DNA of 64,000 nucleotides, taken from Nephrocerus scutellatus. Taxonomy: Eukaryota > Arthropoda > Insecta > Diptera > Pipunculidae. The DNA lies in contig OX352761.1 in assembly GCA_947095585.1 (NCBI GenBank), forward strand, positions 91,949,833-92,013,832. The letters run 5' to 3'. This document shows positions 1-11,962 of this stretch, piece after piece. The notes beneath the pieces are model-generated. The model saw only the letters and a list, made by a program, of their open reading frames with translations. It was not told the DNA's origin and did no database searches. The position numbers were made by a program, and so were the translations under genes. How positions within the stretch are numbered: the stretch's first letter is position 1; every line of letters starts with the position of its first letter.

Positions 1-63
1 CCTACGCTATTCTCTCTTCTCTCTCTCTATCTATCTATCTCTCTCTATCTCTCTCTCTATCTA

Positions 64-157
<94 letters not shown>
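1..157. repeat. CT-rich microsatellite
   Basis: Nearly pure CT and CTAT repeats with no coding content. Confidence 0.97.
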
Positions 158-160
<3 letters not shown>

Positions 161-490
161 TAAAGTTAAAGTCATCGTCGTTTTTAGCTCCATAACTGGT
201 GTCTTGTCCTTCTGCAAGAAATCTCTTTACCCGTCTCGATTTTGAACTGATGTCATCCGAATTGACACTTTCTTGTCCACGCCATTCTCTCGGCGTGTTT
301 TTGGCTAACTTAGCTGCTGTGTCTTGGCCACCGCCGGAGTCTTGTGAGCTTAATTTTTTGTCGACCGTATATACAAGGCACGAAGACTATAGTGTTGCAT
401 AACAGTTTCTTGAATGTTACGGTATAGTTTTTGGATTTGAAGTTTTAATAGACGTTAGTAGGATTTATTGGCTTAAACCAACCGTGCACT
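161..490 (-). repeat. decayed LINE 3'-end copy
   Basis: Positions 184-395 follow, in the same order but heavily mutated, the minus-strand LINE at 8605-8880. Positions 414-480 match 9061-9140 of that LINE, including the stretch around the words 'ggatttgaag' and 'caaccgtgc'. It is an old copy with an internal deletion and no usable reading frame. Confidence 0.5.
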
Positions 491-956
491 TATTTATTAT
501 TCTTACTTACTATCTCTTCGTTTAAGAAGAGTCGCTTGATTGCGTTGACTCGATACTAAAACCAAGAATATAGTGGTATGATTTGATGTTGTTTTATCCT
601 CATCAAGTTCCGGTTGTCGCGGCGATCTATGAACACGTTGTCTATGATTACACTATCGGTGGACTAACAGATGGATATTGGAACCTTTTTTTCGCAACGA
701 CCGAATTCTTACTGGATGTCGGAAGTAAGAACACTCTTCCTGTAGGGAAATGTAAAGTGCTAATATCAATCACATTTATAAACCGATTTTTATAGGTTAT
801 AGGCTCTAGTCTAGGGAGGCCAGGACCGGACCCCGGTTGTAGAGCAAAATATGATGATGAGAGAGCTCTAGTTGACTTCTCATCACGCGGTGGTAAGAGG
901 AAGGCGGGTAGCGAAGCACCCGGGAACAGTTAGGTTTTAAAAGTGGTCGAATCAGT
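491..956. other. no gene recognised; short LINE tail at 812-850
   Basis: No protein similarity is visible here. A 70-codon open frame at 583-795 looks like chance. Positions 812-850 reproduce, on the + strand, the last ~40 bases of the LINE found on the minus strand at 8605-8645, ending in the same ATGATGATG tail. Confidence 0.4.
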
Positions 957-1027
957 TGTGTGATGTGGTCTGGATTATTCGAATTCATGCAGGATAACTC
1001 GCCAGTGCACACGACTGCGTATACATA

Positions 1028-1966
1028 TCGGGTGTTTCAACAGGTGCGCTTCAACTTTTCTCCGATAGGGACGGCGAACGACGCCATATTTTTTATTGTT
1101 CTTTTATCATTTGGAAACTTCATTAGTATACATTTCATCATGGAACGCTACACATGTGAACAGCGATTGCAAATCGTGCAAATTTTTTATCAAAATAATC
1201 GTTCTGTTGCCGCTACTTTAAAAAATCATTTGCCGAAAAACCATCTTCAGCGATGAGGCTCACTTTTGGCTAGAAGGATTTGTCAACAAGCAAAATATGC
1301 GTTACTGGGCAGAAAGCAACCCACACGTGATTCATGAGGCACCGTTGCATCCCGAAAAAGTCACTGTTTGGTGCGGATTACATGCCGGCGGCGTCATTGG
1401 GCCATATTTTTTCATCGACGATAACGATCGCCACGTTACTGTTAATGGAAATCGGTACCGCGATATGATAAACGATTTTTTTTGGCCGCAATTGAATGGA
1501 ATGGACTTGGACGACATGTGGTTTCAGCAGGACGGAGCCACATGCCACACAGCACACGATACAATCGCGTTATCGAAGACTAAGTTCGATGAGCGTGTTA
1601 TTTCGCGAAATGGGCCCGTCCAGTGGCCGCCGCGCTCGTGTGATTTGACACCTCTAGATTATTTTCTTTGGGGTTATGTGAAGTCATTGGTCTATGCCAA
1701 TAAGCCGGCGACGTTGCAAGAGCTCAGAGCCAATATTGAACGTGAAATTGCTGGAATTTCGGCCGATTTATGCGAAAGAGTTGGGTTCAAAGATTGGACT
1801 TCGTAAAACGTGCACGCGGTGGTCATACAAAAGAAATCGAGTTTCATACTTAAATGTATCATATGTATATGTTCAAATTCGTTAATAAAAAAAAAGTTAG
1901 TTCAAAAGTCGAACAGTTTGTGTTTTATTCAAAAAAAAGTTGAAGTGCTCTTATTGAAAAACCCTG
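1028..1966 (+). mobile_element. rosa-like (DD41D) mariner element, internally deleted
   Basis: The ends form imperfect inverted repeats: GGGTGTTTCAACAGG at 1030 against the reverse complement of the stretch ending ACCCTG at 1966, with the match continuing through CACTTCAACTTTT. A TA lies immediately outside each end (1026-1027 and 1967-1968), as expected for Tc1/mariner insertion. The element is 939 bp, shorter than the 1305-bp relative at 21511-22815, because of a deletion inside the transposase. It lies upstream of the first visible Hmgcr exon, probably in an intron. Confidence 0.8.
1140..1865 (+). pseudogene. rosa-like transposase, deleted and frameshifted
   Basis: The N-terminus (MERYTCEQRLQIVQIFYQNN...) starts at 1140 and breaks off at about 1217. 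The frame resumes at about 1236 with IFSDEAHFW, so roughly 130 residues (helix-turn-helix region) are missing compared with the intact protein at 21623. The rest follows the relative closely: WCGLHAGGVIGPYFF, QQDGATCHTA with the second Asp, and PPRSCDLTPLDYF with the third Asp. Near 1775-1790 the frame shifts again before a recognisable C-terminus ending at about 1851. It cannot make a working transposase. It differs from the 21.6-kb copy at many residues, so it is a separate, older lineage. Confidence 0.85.
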
Positions 1967-2336
1967 TACAATAAATTGGGTTGCTGATCAACCCAGAATG
2001 GCCACCCAACAGCCCCGACCTAAACTCCATTGAACTTATTGCGACAAATTTTTGAGCTGTGGGAAACATTGCGTAGAGAAGACGGGTTTGTGTTCGGGTT
2101 AATAAATTCAGTGCCTAGAAGGCTAGTTAGGCAATAGAAGGATTTTAAGTAAAATATTAATTTATATAAATGTTTGTTCTAATTTGGTAATGAATAATTG
2201 TTGATTAAACGAAACGCCCTTTTTTGGTAGTTAAAATACATAACTCTTTTTTATAAAAAACGAAAATCTTGTGACTTTTTTTTTATTGAATATTATGTAC
2301 TTTATAATTTACTTTATTACTTTTTATATTTTTAAG

Positions 2337-4929
2337 GCATCGCTGGCTTATTTACTGTGTTTTCCAGTTTTATATTTACCACAACAATAATAAAGTTTCT
2401 CGGCAGCGACATATCTGATCTCAAGTATGTTTGAATATTAAAAAAAAACTTCAAGCTCTTGCTCAAATATTAATCTTTACAGGGATGCACTTTTCTTTCT
2501 TTTGCTGTTAATCGATCTATCGAACTCGGGCACTTTAGCTCAATTGGCACTTTCAGGAACAAATCAAGCTGAAGTTACAAATAATATTTCCAGAGGACTG
2601 GAACTATTAGGACCCGCTATATCACTGGACACAATTGTTGAAACACTAGTTATAGGTGTCGGTACTTTATCGGGTGTCCAGCGTTTGGAAGTTCTGTGCA
2701 CTTTTGCGGTTATGTCTGTTATAGTTAACTATATTGTTTTCATGACATTCTACCCAGCATGTCTATCGTTGATATTAGATTTATCACGCAACGGCATGGA
2801 TATGTCACTAGTTCGTGCCAAAGCTAAGGATTCTCTTTTGCTGAAAGCTCTTAGCGAGGAGGGACAAAAAGTGAATCCAGTCGTCCAGCGTGTTAAAATC
2901 ATTATGACGACAGGTCTAATGATTGTGCATATATACAGCCGTGTAGTATTCTCCGGCAATGACTACGATGGCGTCGAAAAATCTTTGTCACCAAAACTAC
3001 TGCAGTTGAATTTGAACCGAACAGAATCTGCTGAGTTCTCTGAGTATATAATCAAGTAGGTTTTTTAAATTTAAGAACCTATTTTGCAGCAACTAATGTC
3101 AATATGAATCTTTATGTTTTAGGTGGTTAACGATGAGTGCTGATCAAATTGTTATTCTAATTCTGCTCATAGCTCTTGTGGTGAAGTTTATCTTTTTTGA
3201 AAACCGTGAGGATCTACATGATCAACTTAGGCAATCTACAGCATTAATGATGCCCATCTCGATAGAAAATAATACAGGAAAATCGGTCATAAATGACCAG
3301 CTACTAGTATCGGATGAAGTTAAGGAACCATCCAAGACACCATTATTCACAATCGAAGAGAATATCTTCCTAAACGCTTCAACACAAACAGAGGCTTTGC
3401 GGTTAGAGAATACTCATGATGACAACAATGAATCAAAACTACCGCCAAGATGTCTTCAGGAATGTTTAGAAATTCTCAACTCCGAGGTTGGGGCATCTAA
3501 CTTAACCGACGAGGAAATTACGTTAATTGTTAATGCTGGTGGTAATCATTGTCCTTTGCATAAAATAGAATCTGTTGTTGATAATCCAGAGCGTGGAGTT
3601 CGCATACGAAGGAAAATAATTTGTGCTCGAGCTAATATGCCGACGGCTAAACTCAACAGTCTGCCTTATCGAACATTCGACTATAAGAAAGTGATGAATG
3701 CTTGCTGCGAAAATGTACTTGGATACGTTCCGATTCCAGTCGGCTACGCCGGCCCACTGCTTCTTGATGGAACTAAATATTTTGTTCCTATGGCCACAAC
3801 TGAGGGTGCTCTTGTTGCAAGTACAAATCGAGGTTGTAAAGCACTTTCAATAAGTGGAGTATCTAGTTATGTAGAAGATGTTGGTATGACCAGGGCACCA
3901 TGTGTTCGATTTTCAAGTGTTTCTCGCGCCGCTGAAGCAAAAAGCTGGATTAATGATGAAGCCAACTATAAAAGAATAAAAACTGAATTCGACTCAACCA
4001 GCCGTTTTGGTCGCCTCAAGGAATTGCTTGTAGCTATGGATGGCCCACAGTTATATATTCGTTTTGTGGCACTTACAGGAGATGCTATGGGAATGAATAT
4101 GGTCTCTAAGGGTTCTGAAATGGCTCTAAAATGTATAAAATGCGAATTTCCTGACATGCAGATTATTTCTCTAAGTGGAAATTTCTGCTGCGACAAAAAA
4201 CCCGCAGCCATTAACTGGATTAAAGGTCGTGGAAAACGTGTTGTAACCGAGTGCATTATATCAGCGGACACTCTAAGAAATATTTTAAAAACCAATGCCA
4301 AAACTCTAGTCGAATGTAATAAAATGAAAAACATGTCGGGCAGTGCAATGGCTGGCACTATAGGAGGTAAACTTTATTATTGTTTGTATATTTTACACAA
4401 TATCAAATTTTTATTTTTCTGTTAGGCAACAATGCCCATGCGGCTAATATGGTAACAGCTGTGTTTCTTGCCACTGGTCAGGATCCAGCGCAAAATGTTA
4501 CTTCTAGCAACTGTTCGACAGGGATGGAATGTTGGGGTGATAATAACGATGATCTCTACATGACATGCACAATGCCATCACTAGAGGTCGGTACGGTGGG
4601 TGGTGGAACGGGTCTTCCGGGTCAAGGTGCTTGTCTTGATATGCTTGGAGTACGAGGAGCTAATCAGAAAACACCTGGAGAAAACGCAAAGAAACTAGCA
4701 CAAATTGTTTGCGCGACCGTAATGGCCGGGGAACTGAGTTTAATGGCCGCGCTTGTCAATAGTGATCTAGTCAAAAGCCACATGAGACATAATAGGTAAG
4801 TATTTTAATGTGTAATTCTTATTGCATCCTACACTTAAAAGTTATTTCATCCATAGATCGTCAGTTGCTGTGAGTAGCAAAATAAACTCTCTCAATGTGT
4901 TTGTGTCAAGTTGCAGTAATATTAGTTAA
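2337..4929 (+). CDS. Hmgcr: HMG-CoA reductase, 3' five exons (5' part outside window)
   Basis: This ER-membrane enzyme reduces HMG-CoA to mevalonate with NADPH, the committed step of the mevalonate pathway (in insects feeding juvenile hormone and isoprenoid synthesis). Exons read from splice sites and phase: 2337-2424, 2483-3055, 3123-4366, 4426-4795 and 4857-4929, giving about 781 codons. Fly and human proteins are ~890-916 aa, so ~130 N-terminal residues are missing. Exons 1-2 hold membrane segments of the sterol-sensing region; exon 3 opens with the last membrane helix (from 3135), then a linker, then the catalytic domain. Catalytic residues are present: Glu in TTEGALVAS (codon 3802), Lys in DKKPAA (4195), Asp in TGQDPAQ (4482), His in SHMRHNR (4779). 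The Ser after HNR, the AMPK-site position, is kept across the last junction. No frame damage seen. Confidence 0.95.
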
Positions 4930-5890
4930 AGGTTACTTAATTAGCTTTAGCTTTTAGCCTGTAAATTTATTTTATTCTAAAGAATATCAGGAGAGAAGGC
5001 CTCATGCGTATCAAACCGAAACAGGTTTATTGCTAATATTTCGTTAAAGATTTGTATAAAACATCAATCATTAATTAAGTTATTGCATTACTAAAGTAAT
5101 AAGATGCCAAAGTTTATCTGAAATATTCATGAAATACGAAATGACGTACAAACAGAAGATAAAAAACGGCAATTTCGCTTACTCATATATAATATAAATT
5201 AGAAATTTTAGATATTTTGACATGAGTCAACAGTTATTGGAAAAAATAATTATCTTTTACACTGTTGACAATAACACTCTTATTATATATAGAAAAAATT
5301 AACATACAAAAACTCTCTCAACAATTTATATATAGAGGTGCTTTATCTCTTAATTATATTTTTTTATAAATAAAAGTATGAAGAATTTAAAATCATGAAT
5401 ATATGTTAAAATGTATAGAAAAAACATCGTATATCTAAATAATGTCTTACATTAAATATTTTAGGTCACATCGCACGTCATATAAATGTAACTTTTTAGA
5501 AAATATAATTTGATTTAATAAGTCTTATCTAACGAACTACCATAAAACAATTTTTACGATACCTAGGCATTTGAGCAAATTTGCTCTGTTGATATCTATC
5601 GAAACATGAAGATATATATTTTAATTTAAAAGATATAAATATTAATATTAAATTCTAAATTATCACTAAAACGTGCACTTTATTTAATGCATACTAATAT
5701 GCAAGGTACTTATACTGTATTTTGTCTAGTGACATAACAATTTATTAAAATTTTACCATTTTATGAAGTATTTAAATGCGTAAAATAGAATAGAAAATTA
5801 TTAAAAATATAGGTTTATTACTTTTAAGTGCAATTAAAAAGTAACTCACTATGACGAACAAATGTGCTTTAAATGAAATTTCAACGGTGA
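4930..5890. other. AT-rich Hmgcr 3' flank
   Basis: Very AT-rich sequence directly after the Hmgcr stop codon, presumably 3' UTR and intergenic DNA. No second gene, inverted repeats or known element was seen. Which polyadenylation site is used cannot be told. Confidence 0.5.
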
Positions 5891-6142
5891 CTACGTGGAG
5901 ATGTTAATATGCATACGAGTATTATAATTATATTTACTGCAGCATCTCCGATTAGCATTCCGATTATCCGAAGTCATTTTTATGTGTCGGATGCTATTGT
6001 CAGTTGTCGTTCTGGCAATATGGTAGATCATGGGCACATTGCACGCGCCTGAGAAATAGCCCAGTGCATCCAGATGGAAGAATGCTTTAGTTGGTATAAA
6101 TTCGCTCTCTAGTGCTTCTCCCGAAACAATTGTGTTTTGCAA
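5891..6142 (-). pseudogene. unassigned frame with weak acyl-CoA thioesterase (hot-dog) resemblance
   Basis: An 83-codon frame lies in a patch less AT-rich than its surroundings. Its middle, GEAL...FHLDALGYFSGA...PMIYHIARTT, has the spacing of the N-terminal hot-dog of TesB/ACOT8-type acyl-CoA thioesterases: a GQAL-like turn, a HS.H.YF-like strand ~16 residues later, then P-hydrophobic-Y and an R-T-R-D-G-like turn. Several usual residues are changed, and no flanking exon was found, so a decayed exon or retrocopy fits best. Chance similarity is possible; the call rests on recalled family pattern only. Confidence 0.3.
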
Positions 6143-6266
6143 TGAAACTATCTATTCTTTTATTGCGGAAGAATCTGATATGACACATAATCTTTATAAT
6201 TGGAATGCTCGCTTCTATTCATATTCACCCACGCTTTAAGGCATTTCCTCTCAAGGACCATGTATA

Positions 6267-7312
6267 GGGTGTCCATACGTCCTGTTTAATCCGGATTTGT
6301 CCTGTTTTTTTATCAGTCGTCCTGGTTTTATTAAAAGTCCTATTTGTCCTGATTTTTTACGTAACGTCCTGTTTTTATTAATTTTTTTTCGTATTTTCGT
6401 ATTCGTATTTTCGTTTGGTGGGTATTTATTCGCTTGATGGCAAATTAATTCGTATTTTCGTTTGTTGGGTATTTATTTGCTTGATGCTTGACGGGCAAAT
6501 ATATAAACTTAAATGCTTCTCGAGCTACCCGGCATATATTTTGTGGAAGGAGTATTCGAGTGCCTGACAGCTCCCTACAACATCGACCGGTTTTCGCGTC
6601 GATGTGACCAGCAGCCCCAGATGTGCAAGTGGGCGAGACCTAGGTCAACACCCTCTCGACCCCAGAGGTTTTGCTAAAAGTTTCCTAGGTTCGATAAGGT
6701 CCCCCTGGATGACCGGTGGAGTTTAACACCGAGCAACCTGGCAGACCGTCGTACCGACACCCGGAACTCTCAAAACAAAAAATTTTTTAAAAAAATAATT
6801 AAATAAAAATATTATATATATATATAATATAAGTAATAAAATAAATGAAATGAAATAAAATAATTAAATATAATTATTAAAAATTTAATAAATAATACGT
6901 AAAAATAAAAATAATTAAATAAATATGTTATTATAACCTATGAATTAGGAAAGAGAGCGGAGCCATGCCACGCGAGAGTTTGGCAGGCTGTAACCCGTGT
7001 AGGGTTAAAATTGGTAGCCTATAACGCGTTTCGGCCCCCACCATGGGTCCTCTTTAGTAGGCTTCAAAAGTGTAGGGGTGGGTAAGAGGGTTAAAAGGGG
7101 AAAAATTATATATAAATTAAATAAATATAAGATAATATAATAAAATATATATGATATGAATATATAAATTAAATAAATATATAAATTAAATAAATATAAG
7201 ATAATATAATATATATGATATAAATATATAAATATAATTATAAATGAATGAATTTCCGCGGTGTCGCACGACACAGAAAATTATATGAGTGAAACGAATG
7301 GACAACGGTTTT
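6267..7312 (+). mobile_element. GGGTGTCCATA DNA element, copy 1 (truncated)
   Basis: Begins TA-GGGTGTCCATA at 6265-6277 and runs through several near-repeats of 'gtcctg', a GC-rich middle (about 6530-6770), long AT stretches and a block at 6940-7080. The same sequence occurs on the opposite strand at 16.34-17.91 kb, where both ends of the element can be seen. Copy 1 stops matching after about 7312, so its second terminal repeat is lost. It holds no transposase; apparent long frames here come from AT-rich repeats. Confidence 0.75.
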
Positions 7313-8589
7313 TGAAGAAAAAGAGAAGCACCAGAAAAAGATTTTTTTTAAATTGTTTTTTCAAACGCGATCATCGCGAAAAATGTTCTCGGATAATATT
7401 TTTTGACTAATGCAGTATTAAAGCTTATTCCATCCATCAAATCCATCTTACAATGTTTATGCAATCGGTTAACAGGAGCAGGGTTTAAAATGAAAGTTCT
7501 TAAGTACTTTTGACCTTACATGACTTCACACCCTATAACTCTTGAACGGTTCTAGCTACAAGGTCACTGTTGGTCTTTTTTGAAAGAAAAATAAAATTTA
7601 AGATCAAACAATGTACATTTTATTTAATTATTTAATCCGTACGATACGAAGAATTTTTAAATTGTATTACAAACACGATTATTTCGTAAAATGCTCTCGG
7701 ACAAATTTGTTTTTGACAAAACCTATTCAGTTACCTACAAATCCATGACAATATTTGTGCATTCAGTCTACAAGAGCGAGATAGTGCGGGTTGTGATACT
7801 ACTATTACGTAAATAAAGGGTTGCATGCCGTCACAGTGTACCTGGAGCAACAGTGCAAAAAATTACACGTGGAACGGATGCAATCTTACTTACCACTTCA
7901 CTCCAGTGCATAATCTGCTGATAGATTGCGCCAAAAATATATTTTTTTGTTATTTGTGTCGATTCCATTCCAATCGGGTCGGTGTTATTGATGGTAATAT
8001 GGTGACACCACTTGTCCCTTTCGCGTGCATTAGAATCATTAGCACTTTAAATTAAATGACTAGCTTAAACCGACGAGTGCAGTGCATTCATCGAGATTCA
8101 TTAATCATCGCACCTTGCGTTACTCGCCATAAGTTTAAAATTATCAGTCATAGCGAAAGATTGTTAAAAAAATGAAAGGAATACTGAATACTCACTCGCA
8201 CGATACTCATCAATCAAAAACCAGTTGTAATTTGTAATACTTTGGCCTTTGTAAAAACTAATAAATTTTTGTATATATTTTTATTAAATGTTAATATCCA
8301 AATTTAGTGTTACGGTCGTATCCTTATATCGATTCAAAACAATTCGATTTTTTGTGAGCAGAACTTCATTGCGTTTTGTTTTACTGCGCATATTTTTCAA
8401 TAACACAACGAGAAAAGCATATACGTACGCTACTTATGAAATAGTCGTAAATAAAGTTTTTTTAAATCATTCGAAAATTAACCATTTATTTGTCCCAATA
8501 TGGAAATCTAAAAAAGTTAGCCGAATGAAATAATGATAATTCAAATGAATAAAAGTCAGAATAAGGGTGACTGACTTACGCAAACGATA
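7313..8589. other. no gene recognised
   Basis: AT-rich sequence with small open frames only (for example 7825-8055 and 8288-8533), none resembling a known protein. No inverted repeats stood out. Confidence 0.4.
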
Positions 8590-10190
8590 TTGACATCATT
8601 TAATTATCATCATCATATTTGGCTCTACAACCGGGGTCCGGTCCTGGCCGCCCGCAAAAAGTCTCTCCACCGGTCCCGATTTCGAGTCGATGTCATCCAG
8701 TTTGGCATCCCTAAACTCTGGGCGTCCTGGCCTAGGCCGGCCTCGCTGTCGTGTTCCATAAATCCTACCGCAAAGGACTTTCCGAGCAGGATCCTCCTCG
8801 CTCATGCGAGCTAGGTGTCCTGCCCACCGGAGCCTACCGAGCTTAATTTTCTTCACGATTTCGACATCGCGGTAACGCTCGTAGATCTCATCATTATAGA
8901 GTCTCCGGAATCGTCCTTCCTCACATACGGGGCCAACAATTCTCCGTAAGAATTTTCTCTCGAACGCGGCTAAGAGGTCAGAACGCTTTTTGCTAAGCAC
9001 CCAAGTCTCGGATCCATATGCAAGTACTGGTATGACCATTGTCCTATATATCAGCAGCTTCGATGTTATGGTTAAGTTCCTGGATTTGAAGAGTCTTGAC
9101 AGACTTTAGTAGGCTTTGTTGGCTTTAAGCAACCGTGCGCGTATTTCTGGTTCCATGCTGTTATCGGCTGTTATAGTTGACCCGAGATAGTTAAGGGATT
9201 GCACTACTTCAAATTCACGCTCCACTATTTGAATTGAGGGACCAATGTTGGATCCTCTACTCGCAGACGTGGCCACCATGTACATTGTTTTGCTCTCATT
9301 TATGTGCAGCCCCAGATTTCGTGCCGCCTGCTCTATCTGGATGAAAGCTTCCTGTACAGCTCTTCGGTTTCTACCAACTATGTTAATACGGTCTGCGTAA
9401 GCCAGTATCTGAATGGACTTATAGAGGATTGTTCCTCTCGCCGTTACGTCAGAGTCTCGGGATCACTTTCTCCAACGCCAGGATGAAGAGGACACAGGCC
9501 AGTCCATCCCCTTGTCGGAGTCCGTTATAGATGTTGAATGGGCTTGATAGTGATCCGGATATTTTTACTTGGGTTATAACCTTGGTCATGGTCAACCTAC
9601 ATAGTCGTGTCAGTTTATTTGGGATGCCGAATTCTCTCGTGGCGTTATAAAGTTCTACTCTGGCTATGCTATCATAGGCGGCCTTAAAGTCTATAAAAAG
9701 ATGGTGTAGTGAGTTTTGAAACTCTAGACATTTTTCCATCACCTGCCTTAGGGTGTAAATCTGATCAGTTGTTGATTTGCCTGGGATGAAGCTACACTGG
9801 TATGGACCAATGATGACTTTAGCGTATGGGGCTATCCTGTCTTGAAGGATAGAGGAGAAAATCTTATACGCGGTACTCAACAACGTTATACCACGATAAT
9901 TGCTGCATTTTGTGATATCTCCCTTCTTATGTATGGGGCACGGGATGCCTCTTCAGCAGTCTTCTGGCTTAGCTTCTTCTTCCCATACTTGCACTATTAT
10001 TTCATGAATTGCTTGGTGTAGTGTGGGGCCTCCTATTTTTATCAGTTCCGCTGGGATCTAATCAGTTCCCGGGACATTATTATTTTTGAGCCGATTTATC
10101 GCTCTGCTAACTTCGTCTATGCTTGGTGGCGGCAGCATCGTATGATCTTTGGTCATTGGTTGAGCCCCCAATACTTCCGTTAGTAATTAT
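8590..10190 (-). mobile_element. non-LTR retrotransposon (LINE, possibly RTE-like), 5'-truncated
   Basis: On the minus strand this is the 3' ~1.6 kb of a LINE: the reverse transcriptase, then a C-terminal region, then a tail of ATGATGATGATAATTAAAT at about 8609-8590, a short-repeat ending typical of several LINE clades. Related tails occur at 184-395, 812-850 and 40990-41092. The endonuclease part is absent here, but a related endonuclease lies at 57.04-62.66 kb. The clade is uncertain. Confidence 0.85.
8596..9883 (-). pseudogene. LINE reverse transcriptase, inactive
   Basis: 9883-9449 encodes palm-domain motifs: QCSFIPGKSTTDQIY, LFIDFKAAYDSI with the first catalytic Asp, and GLRQGDGLACVLF. 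Past a frame break near 9455 the protein continues to 8596 through ILAYADRINIVGRN, then YGSETWVLSKK and LRWAGHLARM, typical LINE C-terminal sequence. The catalytic YADD box reads YADR, so one of the paired Asp residues is lost. With the frame break and 5' truncation, this copy cannot reverse-transcribe. Confidence 0.85.
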
Positions 10191-10649
10191 AGTATATTAC
10201 ATAACGAACGAGGAAAGTGGATTTTATCGTGCGAGTTAGAAGCTTGAAGCAAGAGGCGGTAGCCAAGTGTGGCAATCTTACGAGCACGATGAGCACTTTT
10301 CTGCGAGCAATGTACGCTGTTTTTCACACGCCCAACGGTCTGCTAAACCGGTTATGCGCAATGCAAAATTACTCTGTGAATGTGTGGTCACTGTGAATGC
10401 CTTAAATAACAAAACTAGTATTATGTTAACTCAATAGTGTGTATAAAGGCTACTTTCGAGGATAGGCTATAGTGTATGAAACAGTCACTTTGGTCTATGT
10501 GAAAAACATATAACGTGCTCAAAAATAATTATAAAGAAGCTTGGGACAAGTTGAAAAAACGCATTTATTTGTTCAGACGTTTATCCAATTCCAATCGTAC
10601 TCGTATTTAACTCGGGAATTGGGCACGCTTCGAAAAAGTACTGATTAAT
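10191..10649. other. no gene recognised
   Basis: Sequence between the LINE and a small inverted-repeat element. No coding or repeat signal was seen. Confidence 0.35.
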
Positions 10650-10908
10650 GTCGAGTTTTTTTTTGTTTTAGCAATCTGCGGTCAAGCGTAGATTTTTTCT
10701 CGAAAAAACGAACACGAAAGCCGAGAATCTTTTGTTTACATTGTTTAGTTGCATGTGTTGTTGTTGCAGTTAATGAAAAGAGGGGTAAATCTCCCAAAAT
10801 ATCAAGATCTGTTTGAGGGGAAATCCAATCTATCGTAGATTGGTTTTTTGGAATAAACGAACAACTTGAAAGCCAAAAAAGCACTCTTTATTTAAAAAAA
10901 AACTCGAC
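10650..10908. mobile_element. small inverted-repeat element (MITE)
   Basis: 259 bp bounded by GTCGAGTTTTTTTTT and its exact inverse AAAAAAAAACTCGAC. The interior (about 10676-10880) matches, in the reverse direction, the interior of the 672-bp TIR element at 45510-46181, sharing 'aatcttttgtttacat' and 'gcatgtgttgttgttg'. No coding capacity, so it would depend on another element's transposase. Confidence 0.7.
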
Positions 10909-11099
10909 ATAAGTCATACGGGGGCTAAACGCACTCCATGCTAATAATCGTGATCCGCGATTGCGTTCATTGCTAGTGCAAGAAGTCGATTTAGTCGATT
11001 TAGTCGATTTAGCAATTTAAGTTTTCTTATTCGAAAACTATGACTAGAATGTGTCTATATGAATTTCAATCTGCGCCAAATTTTTTAAAAAAAAATTCG

Positions 11100-11470
11100 G
11101 AATGTGCACTGTTTGTTTTTTTATTATTTTTATTTAATTGTACTTCATTTTTAAGTACATACATTTAACATTAATTAGAGTGTAGAGATTTAGATATCTA
11201 GTTTTTTTAAGCTACGATTTATGTTGTCATAATATAATTTTCGAGTTCAAATCTTTTATTAAATAACTTTCTGGAAAAATCTAAAAATAAAGAAAACCCT
11301 TATATGATTCTTAAATTTCAGCACATCACATACAAAAAATATGTAATTATATAAGAGGATTTCAACGTTCACAACAACTTATTCATAAACTGAACTTATA
11401 TTCACTAGGATCAAATATCTATATACAGTAGGTCCCCTAATTCGTGCACAATAATTTGGGAAATTATTAT
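11100..11470 (+). repeat. dispersed AT-rich repeat, uninterrupted copy
   Basis: This stretch recurs, diverged, at 44328-44555 plus 45219-45400 (split by a Helitron-like insertion), and its later part recurs at 46230-46436 plus 54645-54800 (split by the endogenous retrovirus). It gives the empty-site reference for the Helitron-like insertion. No ends or coding sequence could be defined. Confidence 0.6.
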
Positions 11471-11962
11471 TGGGCATATTCTAAGAAAACAATCGTTCTA
11501 CAGTAAGGCCAATGATGACATCATTTATCGGAGATTGAAGAAAAAACATACTTTGGTGTACCCTGACCCATGTTAACGGAAATTGTCCTGTTAATACTAA
11601 CGGTAGAAACTTCGATTAGGACTTTATTTTTAAACGAAATACTAGTAATGCGCTTAAATAAAATTGATATCTTGTTTGAGTGTTCAGATATCCAACTTCA
11701 ATGCCTGTTCTAGGTTTCTTAACCATGCTTTTTCACTTTGAGGTCAAAACAAGAGAATTTAAAAATTCAAAATTTCCATGTAAATCTCTTCTCCAATAAC
11801 CAAACGTATACTGACTGAATTCCACTATAAATGCTAAAAATCAATACAAATGCGAAGCACTGCAACCCAACAACAGAACAACCACAATCGTAAAGCAAGC
11901 AGCGCTGCTCACAGCGCATCAGCTCATCAGCGCACACAGAACACGCCTTAGAGTGTTCGGGA
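11471..11962. other. no gene recognised
   Basis: Nothing beyond short AT-rich stretches was seen. Confidence 0.35.

Larger units (their letters stand above)
957..2110 (+). mobile_element. Tc1-type transposon remnant, split by a rosa-like insertion
   Basis: Just left of the insertion a frame reads MQDNSPVHTT (990-1019), the usual surroundings of the second catalytic Asp of Tc1-type transposases. Just right of it, about 1990-2030, a frame reads EWPPNSPDLNSIE, the region between the third-Asp PDLN motif and the catalytic Glu. Together they look like one transposase gene cut between its second and third catalytic residues. Frameshifts remain and no terminal repeats were found. The assignment rests on these two motifs only. 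Confidence 0.5.

Noticed and set aside
7005..7274. 89-codon hydrophobic minus-strand frame
   Set aside because: Made of AT-rich repeated Tyr/Ile/Leu codons inside the GGGTGTCCATA element.
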